Shown: piece after piece, positions 45,728 through 55,752 of the stretch | Layout: each line of letters opens with the position of its first letter | Position numbering within the stretch: the first letter of the stretch is position 1 | Assembly: GCA_015039365.1 (NCBI GenBank) | Contig: WION01000032.1 | Location: forward strand, 1-64,000 | Direction of reading: 5' to 3' | DNA length: 64,000 nt | Source of the DNA: Amanita rubescens | Taxonomy: Eukaryota; Basidiomycota; Agaricomycetes; Agaricales; Amanitaceae | Notes under the pieces: model-generated | What the model saw: the letters and a program-made list of their open reading frames with translations, nothing else | Databases searched by the model: none | What the model was told of the DNA's origin: nothing | Made by a program: the position numbers and the translations under genes

Positions 45728-46424
45728 CTCAAGGGAATATATGTGACTCTGGCCACGAGTCGTGCTTGCATATGCTTCCTGTTCAATAAGTGAAGAGACG
45801 ATCCAATGAAGGGCTTGATCGTTCTCACCGAACTACTCGAAGGGACGTCCGGGTTCGCGCAATCGGAAATTGCGTTGTTGGGCTAAAACAATGAGTAAGC
45901 GGAAATCACAAAAGGATACAGGACGTACATCAGGAGGTGATACGGAGAGATTACTCTTTGCCTGTGCCGACGCTGTGGTAATCAGATAGATAAAAACAAC
46001 TTTAGGGGACGAGCGACAAACTTTGCGGCTGGTTATCTTCATCTCTGGATGCAATCCCATCCTGGGGCATGGATATATCTGGGAGAGGACTCTCAGGCTG
46101 ATCGGTTTCTGGCGTTCGATAAAACCATCATAAAGTCAGTTAATGCCATTCCTCATGATCGCGAGACAAACCTTGCGCTTCCCCCTGATCATGTGATGTG
46201 CTCGGTATTGAATGGTCGGGGTGGTTTCCTATGAATACAACCGTGTTGGCCTTGATACGGTAATCTGAGATGCGCAATTTGGCATTGTTGCCCATGTCGT
46301 ACATCCAGCAGTTTCTGATGATGAAATCCTTGGCTTTATGCCACCAATTCCTGCGCGTTTGGGCCTCTATAGAGTCTACGGAAGCGTTGTTTGGCATGGA
46401 GGACTTGTGAAGTGGTGCCAACAC
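45728..46424 (-). other. Probable 5' exons of GVRIGDVG copy A or a small linked gene
   Basis: The frame of copy A stays open upstream to an acceptor at 45833 (FGENDQALHWIVSSLIEQEA). Further coding-like exons lie at ~45950 (AKSNLSVSPPD), ~46110-46030 (a Pro/Asp-rich segment) and 46424-46165 (RRNWWHKAKDFIIRNCWMYD, KLRISDYRIKANTVVFIGNH). The NWW...SDYRIKAN exon is conserved in frame at ~50885-50710 and the small SNxSVSPxD exon occurs in all three copies (45.95, 50.42 and 53.30 kb). I cannot tell whether these are N-terminal exons of the same gene or a separate one. Confidence 0.5.
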
Positions 46425-47120
46425 CAGATACCGAACCTTGCGTCAACGATGAGCCGAAACGTGGCAGGAGGCTTTTTGTCCAGGATTGGCACGAGCGCCT
46501 ACTTTAACTTCAACTTGTTGGGCTGTTTCCTAACCTGGGACTTTCAACGCTTAGCATGTTCGCTAGAATGTCCAAAGTTGAAATTCTCGCCGACGGGAAA
46601 TTTAGGTAATGATTTGAGCTGCCGAGAGTCGTCGTTGCCAGTACATGTGGGGAGAATTGTTAACTTGACTACGATGAGCTGCAACTCGGACTCGGTTACC
46701 GACTGTTACCGAGCGAACTTTGGGTCCATGGCAATCACGTTATAATCTTTTCCCACCCTCCTGTGATCCCGTTCCGTGCTCGCTTACGAATCGATCATCC
46801 TTATTGCCCGCCTCACATTTTCTGACCTGAAAAATTGGAATCGAGAGTCTCGATCTTGACTGCCAATACCAACAAGGCGGCTAAGGAGTGCTTGGTGCCG
46901 AGCTTGGAATTTTGGAAATCCTGAAAGGACAGCTCACTATTTGATTCGAAAAATTGATTTGAATATGTAGCCAATGAAGCAATGATCTTTTATGTTACTG
47001 GTATCAACTGGGAAACCTAGCAAAGTACATGCAGAGCAGGTCAATAAGTAGAAAGCTAGAGCAACAAGTGACTGTTGGCATCGTCAGATGCCTCCTGCAC
47101 TAAGATTTGGGGGATGGATC
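46425..47120. other. Former ARMT1-side flank, no gene
   Basis: About 46740-46790 retains the CTTTTCCCACCCTCCT block that precedes the ARMT1 start in copy B, but the ARMT1 coding sequence is missing here. No other gene seen. Confidence 0.5.
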
Positions 47121-48491
47121 CTAGAATTCGAAATCGCGAGAAGTCTCTGACTGCGGGCGATTCCCTTCCAGACTTTGCCCACTCACATCTCCCTGATGAC
47201 TGTCGATTTCGGGTTCTCGCTCCCTGTCCCTGGAGGTCATAATATCATATGGGCTGTCCAAAATGTCAGGCCATATATCCTGATCAGACGTAGGGAGATC
47301 TGGAAGCTATAATAATGGGGAGACTCGTGTCAGAAGGCCTGCGAAGTCATCCGAATGTACTCACATCAAGTGGCGAACTTAGACCCTGAAGAACTGAGCG
47401 CTTGGTCCTTCTGAAAGACTTTCCGAGCACGCTCGCCTGTGACCGGGAATTATCACTATGAAACGAGGGTAATAATGGAAAGAATTACTCACGCCGGGAT
47501 ACGATTGCTCCCTATCGGAAGGGTCAAGGTCTAGCAACCGATTTTTATCTTCCTGATTGCCAGGGGCTCCGGGTAGGACCCCTTGCAGACCAGGAACGTA
47601 GATATCACCCGTGTTATGTGGTTTGAACCTACATGTCCCGCTGTGACGCCTAACAGCCATCGGCCCTGCTGCCCCGAAGGGACATCCTAGATATGCATAC
47701 TTGCATTTGTAAGGTTGAAGATCAAAGTGAACGTTCATATGATCTTTATGTTGCTGTCTCAGTCAAGTACGACACGCGATCAGTGAAAGGATACGAACAC
47801 TGCAGGCTGTGCTGCGAAGTAAACTGCTCAGCACAAGAAGGGCAGGTGTGTGTCAGCCGAGTCCGCCTCTTCGACGTTGCCTTGTGAATGCTTCTCATTG
47901 GCGAGATAATGTCGTGCGGGGCAGAAGGGGTTGAGAATGAAGAAACCCGATTCTCGCCCGCCTCTATCAGCTATGGAGGTTTAGCATGCCATCACTCCGA
48001 TCCAGAGGCATCTAAAAGATCACTTACGTGGAGGGATGGCGGGTTTGATTCGTATGGTTCATTTGTCCCCATTAAACTATCCATGTGACTCGTCGCGCCC
48101 CATTCACTGGGTACGCCCTGTCAGCCTTTGTGAGATCCATACAAAGCAAAATAAGACGCCACTTACGTGGAGGGGTGCCGGGTTTGATTCGTATGGTTCT
48201 TCGGTCTCAACTATTAAACGATCCATATAACTCGTCGCGCCCCATTCACTGGGTACGCCCTGTCAGCCTTTGTGAGATTCATACAAAGTAAAAATCGTGG
48301 AGGAGATTACTTACACCAGAAATCAGAGTATCCCCGTCTGAAGACTCGATGTCTTCACTTCTCCAGTCGCTCGGCGCTAGTAGGACCAGAAATTGTTTAT
48401 CTATCAGAATTTAGCGTGCCATCATAGCTGTACAGATACCTTCCCAGGTTACATCAAAGCTTGACAACGATGGCTCTGTAGTGTCGTCCAT
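47121..48491 (-). CDS. C2H2-like zinc-finger protein with duplicated exon
   Basis: Starts MDDTTEPSLSSFDVTWE (48491). After an exon ending GDTLISG come two similar exons, at ~48259-48170 and ~48118-48029. Both start GVPSEWGATS and contain EPYESNP with LH at the end. The next exon has a basic region (KATSKRRTRLTH) and the first finger, CPSCAEQF...HKDHMNVH. A second Cys/His cluster follows, CKYAYLGCPF...RRHSGTC. An acidic tail (DQDIWPDILDSPYDIM to ETSRDFEF) ends at 47121. This layout suggests a nuclear DNA- or RNA-binding regulator with an acidic activation tail. The splice choice inside the first finger is uncertain (two in-frame options). It lies between the two GVRIGDVG copies on the same strand. 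Confidence 0.68.
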
Positions 48492-48781
48492 AAAAATATC
48501 CCGGCCGTCCAGACATGCTATCATATTTGTCACGTTTTAAACCTGAACCGAAGGTAAAAACAAACCGATGATGGGATGAGAGGCATCGAAGTCGTACTGC
48601 ATAAAAACATTTTAGACTCCATGGCCTTAAATAAAAATTTCATCTTGCCTGTGATTTTGAGTCTAATTCTATGCTGTTAAATTAAGGTGTACGATAGATC
48701 AAATAGAGGTAAAGATCACCAGAGAGCAGATTTACCTGATCAGAACAACGCTCTCTGCGGAGAATGTAATAAGTATTCTGA

Positions 48782-50186
48782 TCATAAACGATAATAGGAT
48801 CCATTACCATACTCGTCAACCATTGCCTTGTAAGAACGTTTGACGTTCTCTAGTAAGCCATCGATATTAGGATTTAAAGGGTCTTCCATAAAATCCTACA
48901 GCGGACTCGGTTATTCCGTCGTCCGTTACCCAGAAAGGCACATGCTTACACTTGGCAACTGATCGCACCATACACTATCATGCACGAGTGCTACACTGGC
49001 CTCTGGTTTCTGTTTTAACCAGGTCATTAACCCGTGTTCTGAATCATGAGTGATATCTCACCAAGTGCAGAAGCATAACATTAATTGGATCGGAAGGGTG
49101 AAGCTGATGTTACGAGTTCAATCATTGAGGCAGCTCGAGAATAGGCAATACGCACGGGAGCTGTTTCCCTGAGAACTTCTTCCAGTATGACATTTCCGAG
49201 CCACGGCCCTTGCGTCTGCAAAGGCATGATTGCATTTAGTCTTACATTTTGACTAGGACCCGATGCATTGCGGCTGCCGCTAGCGTTTTGACGAAACGAA
49301 TCGGTTTGGCCACCCGAAGTCTGGTGGCTTGATGATCGGATGATTGTGCTTGTAAACGCTGTGTAGGAAGACTCTCCGTCCTGGCATCTCACATCAATTG
49401 CGCCATTCAGCTCATCCCATATATCCGGCCGAAGCATGATTTTGAAGCCGCGCAAGAAAACGCACTGATTTGGTTCGCCATCATCGGAAAGAATTATGTC
49501 CGTTGGTTTCGGTCCTACACTCGCAACTACCTTGCCCCGGTCAAGTTCCCATTGACACGATCCTCTGTCGAAAATGAGGCGATGGTCATTGTTCGCTGTC
49601 GGGTTTGCATAGAAGACTGAAATACCCCAGTTCATAGACTTGGTACATTCTGTGACAAGATAAAGGGACCCATTGGAGATATCCCTGCCACCTTCATTCA
49701 GCGCATACTTGTACCAACGTGCGGCATGACGGGCAGCATGCGCTTGGAAATGGCGAACGTTCATTGCTTCGTAAACAGTGGCGCCTGTAGGTAAAGCAAG
49801 GACGGCTCCTTTGGCTGAACATTGAAAAGCAGATGATCTAGAAATGCTTCTGTAAATAACCTGTACGGCACAATTTGTCATACTTACGAACTATGATCCC
49901 GGATTTCATTGACATGATGACTGGTCAGACATATGTCAGGATCAAATCCACCGTTAACTCTGATTATTGGCCTCAGCAATTCAAAGCCGTCAGGAAGTAT
50001 CGATGGATTAACCCCAGCATCCGACGGATCATCGTGTTGACAGGTGTTGAATAGAAAGTCGAAAGCCCCATTTGCGGTTACTAGACCGACATCACCGATT
50101 CTTACTCCTTTCCTCAAGTATGCCGCTGGAAGACCTCTGGATGGCGTAGGGATATAGAGAGGATAACCTGCCTTGTGAATTAACAT
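48782..50186 (-). CDS. Uncharacterised GVRIGDVG family protein, copy B
   Basis: Paralogue of 44268-45727 with the same exon plan and stop position. It starts MLIHKAGYPLYIPTPSRGLP and keeps AYLRKGVRIGDVGLVTANGA, ALPTGATVYEAMNVRHFQAH, ECTKSMNWGISVFY and NQCVFLRGFKIMLRP, with a final exon ending EYGNGSYYRL. About 27 residues of the variable linker are deleted relative to copy A. Upstream, the frame that is open in A is broken here by a single-base shift and a TAG, so either this copy starts at the internal ATG or it has lost its N-terminal exons. The core shows no stop. Confidence 0.68.
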
Positions 50187-51208
50187 CTCAAGGGAATAGA
50201 TGTGACTCCGGCCAGTCGTGCTTGCATATGCTTCCTACTCAATATGTGAAGAGATGACCCAGGGAAGGATTTGAATTGCTCTCACAGAACTATTCGAAGG
50301 AACGGCTGGGTTCGTATAAACAGAGATTGCCTCCGACTCAAATGCGTTGTTGGGCTAAAATAATGGGTAACTGGAAATCTCAGACCACAAAAGGATACAG
50401 GACGCACATCAAGAGGTGATACGGAGATATTACTATTTGCCTCCACCGACGCTTGTGGTAATCAGATAGAGAAACAGCTTTAGGGGACGAGCGACTAACT
50501 TTGTGGCTGGTCATCCCAAGGATCTTCATCTCTGGATCCAATTCCATCCCGAGGAAGTGGATATGTTTATGTTTGGAAGAGGACTCTGCTGATCGGTTTC
50601 TGGCGTTCGATAAGATCAAATTCAATTACCGTAGAGTCAGTTAATGCAATCTCTTATGATCGCGAGACAAACCTTGCGCTTCTCCCTGATTAACATGTGA
50701 TGTGCCCGATGTTGAATGGTCGGAGTGGTTTGCTATGAATACAACGTTGGCCTTGATACGGTAATCTGAGATGCGCAATTTGGCATTGCCGCCCACGTCG
50801 TACATGGGGGATTTGCTAATGATAAAACGCTTGGCTCTCTGCCACCAATTACGGCGCGTTTGGGCCTCCTGTAGAGTCTGTGGAAGGCTTCGAATCGCCC
50901 TTGTTTGGCATGAAGGACTTGTGGAGTGGTTTTAACACCAGATATTGGGCCTCGAGTCAATGAGGCACCGAAACGTGGCACGCCGAGCGCCTAATTTAAG
51001 TTCGTTAACATGTCTAAATTTGTTCTCCAGACTCCGACGGGAAATTCAGATAATGATTTGAGCTGCAGAGATATAAAGGCATATCGTCGTCGGTACATGC
51101 GAGAGTTTATATAACGTTTTATGTGACGTTTAACGGTTACTGACTCCCGAGTATCAATCAACTCACGCCAAATCAATCCTTTCCCACCCTCCTTTGAACA
51201 CGTCCGCA
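50187..51208 (-). pseudogene. Decayed 5' exons / shared promoter, copy B
   Basis: Homologous to 45728-46750. The NWW...SDYRIKAN exon is still readable at ~50885-50710 and the SNISVSPLD exon at ~50420, but length differences shift the frame between them. The right end holds the upstream region of the ARMT1 fragment. Confidence 0.5.
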
Positions 51209-51938
51209 ATGGTGTTCACTCCTCCATTTCCCGCGTACGATCCAACTGACAAAACAAGGTTCACCTCAAATTATCCTACATTGCTTCTTTTCTGACCCAT
51301 TCTTAGCTTCTCGTACGTGCAGTGCCGTGACGATCTAGACTGATAACAACCTACACCCCGGTAAAAAAAGTTACGAAACCGTCATCCGCCGCTAGCCCGT
51401 CATCGCCACCTCAATAGTCGACCACTTGCACAATATCTGCAACGATCTGACGATAGATGTCGACAACGAAGCGAATAGGACAAAGTTGGAGGAAGGAAAA
51501 GGGATTATCGCCAAAATTAGCGAGTTGAAGTATCATATGGGAAGGGATCATGTCCTTGAGTATGTTCTGATGTTATCATCGGAGATTCTGAGGGCTAATG
51601 TAGTAGACCCATTTCAGAAGACGGAGATCCGCTTAGGGATTTGTACAATGTCGAGCTTGAAGAGGATGGGAAGGGCACCTGGTTCACTGCACCGTGGCTC
51701 TACGCCGAGTGAGCGCCTCGTCGAGAATTCATATCCATTTCCTCACTTGCTTCATAGATGTTACTTGTCAGAGTCTTCACTACAAACTAAATCTACCGGG
51801 TTAACTCTGAATCAGATACCGACTTATTCGTTCGTTCTTTTCCCAAACGAAGCACTGGAATCAGCACGACCCATTCTTTGCACAAAAGATGAAAATGTTT
51901 AAACAGTCTGGGAATTCCATCCTTCGCGAGTTCACTCC
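51209..51938 (+). pseudogene. Truncated ARMT1 (DUF89) copy
   Basis: Reproduces the first six exons of the gene at 53504 in the same order: MVFTPPFPAYDPTD, the 6-nt microexon, RRWPVI, DLYNVEL and GTWFTAPWLYAE, then YWNQHDPFFAQKMK. It lacks 9 nt (three codons) after VELE and has a GC in place of the GT donor after exon 6. Similarity stops at ~51938, so the catalytic C-terminal two-thirds are gone. It is a 5' fragment left by a segmental duplication. Confidence 0.8.
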
Positions 51939-52218
51939 TTTTAATCGATCTCCACCTGCAGGGCGTGGGAAGTGACTTACCAAATGTCCTTGGCTTCATT
52001 GTCTCGGCGTATCTTCCGCCCTTGCAGCTCTCCACCTTGTTCATTCTTTTAACTCTATTATCAGTATGTATCATCTTTGCTTTGGCCGCTATTTCTGACG
52101 TCACCTCGACAGGTCATGTTTAGCTCGCTACCTGTAGGCATCAGCTTTTTGCCATCGCCCTCCTTTTTTTCCCCTGACCGCAGTTTCTAACGACATTCTT
52201 CTATAGCCTGTTCCCGAC
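51939..52218. other. Breakpoint region upstream of APH-like gene
   Basis: Short interval with no similarity to the ARMT1 copies. It presumably carries the promoter of the kinase-like gene. Confidence 0.4.
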
Positions 52219-53192
52219 ATGCTGTCAGAGCCCGAGCGTGACCAGATTGTCCAGTACTTCTTCGGCCTACCATCATTCCAAAAGAGCGATATCAACTACT
52301 TTAGTTTCGACCTGCCAGAATGGCCCGCCCTGTTCGTCAAGTACAGAGACGGGGACCTCATGGCCGAGGCCACTACTCAGCACTTCTTCCACACTCTTGC
52401 CCAAAAGGATAGATCGGCTCCTGGCATTCCCGCCGTCTACAGCGCCTTCTACGAGAATGGATACCATTTTATAGTCATGGAGAAAATAAACCTGCCGGTC
52501 CTGGGGGCCTGCAACTCTATTCAAGACGACTACGGTGTACAGCGAGTCGCTTCTGCCGTTGGGTGGCTTCTCGCCCAGATGCCTGCGATTCCTAATTCTC
52601 TGTTTGGCAGGATTTCGGACTCGGAGGCGTGTGTCTGGCACGCCTTCTTCAAGGGGCATAAGGCGCCAGTACCCTTTATCAGCTCCGAAGCGGTCGCCAA
52701 GTACGTTAATAAGGTATAAATCTCACCCTTGACTTATTTGGTGGCTCGTTATTGAACCATTTCTCTCCCGCAGGCGCTTTCGCGCTGCCGAGGAAAGATG
52801 ACATTGCCCATATCTTTGTCAAATGATCTCTCCATCTATCACTCCGACATCCACGAGGGCAACTTCCTCCTCGACGTCGCGACTGGCCGTATCTGGATTG
52901 TTGACTTCCAACACATCGGCGTGTTCCCGAAGCCCTTCCAGCAGTACGCTTTCTTCAATATTGACAATTCCTTCGCCGCCGCCGTCGGCAGGCACCTTGG
53001 TTATCAGCCGCCCGATATTGCTGAGGCAATGATGAAGGCCTCAAGCGTGCTTCAGCAGATTGGTGGGACTAGTAGGCTAGGTAAGTATTCGTCTAGCTTT
53101 ATCGGCACCTAAAGAGGGGCTAAAACCCCTTTACAGGACTGGATAAGTTTGGCGAGGGTCGCCCTAGAGATAGCACCATGCAATCAGTCTAG
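52219..53192 (+). CDS. APH/choline-kinase-like phosphotransferase-fold protein
   Basis: Three exons, 52219-52713, 52774-53080 and 53137-53192, give 285 aa. The N-lobe includes LFVKYRDGDLMAEATTQHFF (Lys and a helix-C-like Glu) and FIVMEKINLP as hinge. The catalytic loop reads IYHSDIHEGNFLLD (HxDxxxxN) and the metal-binding segment IWIVDFQHIGVFP (DF). This is the aminoglycoside-phosphotransferase/protein-kinase-like superfamily, common as orphan genes in Agaricomycetes. The substrate is unknown and a small molecule is more likely than antibiotic resistance. It is inserted between the truncated and complete ARMT1 copies. Confidence 0.78.
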
Positions 53193-53279
53193 TTCCTGAA
53201 CTAGTTTAGAAGTCTGCTACGCTCTGTGTCCTCTCTTTTGTTTGTAATTAATTATGGCATGAATTTCGACATGAGCGTA

Positions 53280-53503
53280 CAGGAGGTGATACGGGGGGAT
53301 TACTATCTGCCTCCACCGACGCTTGTGGTAATCAGATAGATAGGAACAACTTTAGGGGACGAGCGACAGACTTTGCGGCTGGTCATCCTGAAGCGTGGAT
53401 ATGTTTGGTTGAGGACTCTGCTCATCTGTTTCTACGTCATGTTCAGTTACCTTATCCATCGGTACGAGACTTTTCCCACGCAAGCCCAAGTTTGATCACG
53501 TCG
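53280..53503. repeat. Third copy of the divergent intergenic segment
   Basis: Matches 45930-46100 and 50410-50590, including the small SNxxVSPP exon (leftward) and the following GATTACCACA-type splice region. It adjoins the complete ARMT1 start, so it is the left breakpoint remnant of the third unit. The GVRIGDVG gene itself is absent here. Confidence 0.65.
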
Positions 53504-55752
53504 ATGGTGTTCAATCCTCCATTTCCCGCGTACGATCCAACTGACAAAACAAGGTTCACTTCAAATTGTCCTGCTTCACTTCTTTTCTGACTCATTCTTA
53601 GCTTTTCGTGCGTGCACTGCCGTGACGATCTAGATTCTAGACTGATAACAACCTACACCCCGGTAAAAAAGTTACGAAACTGTCATCCGCCGCTGGCCCG
53701 TCATCGTCACCTCGATAGTCGACCACTTGCACAATATCTGCAACGATCTGACAATAGATGTCGACAACGAAGCGAATAGGACAAAGTTGGAGGAAGGAAA
53801 GGGGATTATCGCCAAAATTAGCGAGTTGAAGTATCATATGGGAAGGGATCATATCCTTGAGTATGTTCTGATGTTGTTGTCGAAGATTCTGAGGGCTAAT
53901 GTAGTAGACCCATTTCAGAAGACGGAGATCCGCTTAGGGATCTGTACAACGTCGAGCTTGAACGTCTTAAAGAGGATGGGAAGGGCACCTGGTTCACTGC
54001 ACCGTGGCTCTACGCCGAGTGAGCGCCTCGTCGACAATCCATGTCCTTTTTCTCACTTGCTTCAAAGATGTTACTTGTTAGAGTCTTCACTGCAAACTAA
54101 ATATACCCGGTTAACTCTGAATCAGATACCGACTTATTCGTTCGTTCTTTTCCCAAACGAAGTACTGGAATCAACACGACCCATTCTTTGCACAAAAGAT
54201 GAAAACGTTCAAACAGTCTGGAAATTCCATCCTTCGTGCGTTCACTCCCAACAATGTCTAGCGGCGATCTGACAAAAATTAGAAATCGCAACGACCATGC
54301 ACGAGATCGAGATCGGAAAACACTCTCTCGACGAAGATCCCAAAAAACTAGGCATTTTGTTCCGTGAAATGATTCAAATGGATCTCTGGTACGCCTATGT
54401 CCTTTCTCAAGTCCTTGTTACAAATTTTCAATTTACAGGGGAAACGCTACCGATCTTTCTCTCTTGACGCACCTATCCGCGGCAGACATCGATCATCTGC
54501 AAGCGGTGGGCAGAGACGCTCAAGCAGCAAGACAGAGCTTTATCCTCCGAGACGACCAAGATAAAGCTTGGGAGCACGTATCTTCTCTAAAACGCGGTCG
54601 GGTCGATTTCATCCTAGACAACGGTACGGTCTGCTCCGTTCTTTGATCTTCTCGTACTAATCAAGCACAGCTGGATTCGAGGTCGTGACCTATTACCCTA
54701 ATCCACATATCCATCAACTAACCTTACCAAGCTGCTTTCTTTTTACAGCTCTTTACCGATCTAGTATTTGCCGATTTCTTAGTCACCTTTACGCCCTTTG
54801 TGGAAAAAGTCGTATTTCAGTACGTCCCCTGCCCTCTTCATCACTCTTTTTCACCCACTCACGCTGAACGCAGCCCAAAACTGATCCCATGGTTCGTCTC
54901 GGACGTAACTCCACCTGACTTTTTAGCCACATTTGCTTCTCTACGATCCGCTCGAGCTTTTTTCGAGATCGACGGGTCCTCCGAGTCCGAATCCGTAGAA
55001 CACCTGGATAGGATGGTCAGCCGGTGGCAAAAATACCTAGACGATGGTACCTTTTCTTTATCCGTCCCCCTCGATAGGGCGTTTGGAGACGCGAATTCGA
55101 ATCAAGCCCAAGACGCCGCGTTTTGGACGTCCCCGCATCCGTATTGGGATATCCAAACTCGCACGCCTGGACTGTACGAAAGCCTCAAGACGAGCGATCT
55201 CGTAATATTCAAAGTTAGTCTTTCGTTCGATGCACTTATTTGGGTAATCTAATGGGAGCTTTTCTTATCATAGGGTGACCTAAAGTAAGAACTATTTGAT
55301 GTTTAGGATCACCGATAGTCCTGATTTATGTCGTTACATTTTTTTCTTCATCCAGCTATCGAAAGTGGGTGACTTTTCTTATATAATAAATGCGTGGCGT
55401 TTATTCTTTTGGGGAACAGGCTTACGGGTGATATCAAATGGCCAGCGTGGACCGATTTTGCCCAGGCTCTCGGTGCGGCTCACTCACATTTCTCGTTCGG
55501 CTTGGCGTGATGTTGATGTTGGCGCAGGCCCGCTCGCGGGTTCATTCCCGCTGCTAAGCTTGAGAACGAATAAAGCGGATGTCGTTGTTGGCGTTGACAG
55601 ACAAGTCGCGGAGAGGCTTGACCAGTCCGGAGAGAAGTGGCGGGTCAGTGGGAGGTAAGATGTTTGTAGCACTCCCGAAGCCTCGGCTGATATATAATGG
55701 CTTTTTTTCTCCAAGATATGCGTTGATCTCGTTCCTTCAAGCTACTTGTTGA
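53504..55752 (+). CDS. ARMT1: ARMT1/DUF89 damage-control phosphatase family protein
   Basis: Sixteen exons: 53504-53553, 53602-53607, 53672-53860, 53905-54018, 54068-54076, 54126-54235, 54283-54388, 54439-54623, 54671-54681, 54749-54819, 54874-55213, 55274-55284, 55356-55364, 55420-55472, 55528-55654 and 55716-55752. They total 1,428 nt or 475 aa, the usual family size. Motifs: GTWFTAPWLYAECYL, WGNATDLS, DNAGFELFTDLVFADFL, HPKLIPWFVSDVTP, LVIFKGDLNYRKLTGD and LSLRTNKADVVVGV. The DNAGxE and GDLNYR residues form the metal-dependent active site. Human ARMT1 was reported as a carboxyl methyltransferase, while the wider family removes damaged sugar phosphates. Five exons are 6-11 nt long. No lesion found. 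Confidence 0.9.

Noticed and set aside
55420..55530. Apparent frameshift in ARMT1 exon 14
   Set aside because: A normal intron starting at 55473 and ending at 55527 joins ALG to PLAGSFP in frame, so the gene is intact.
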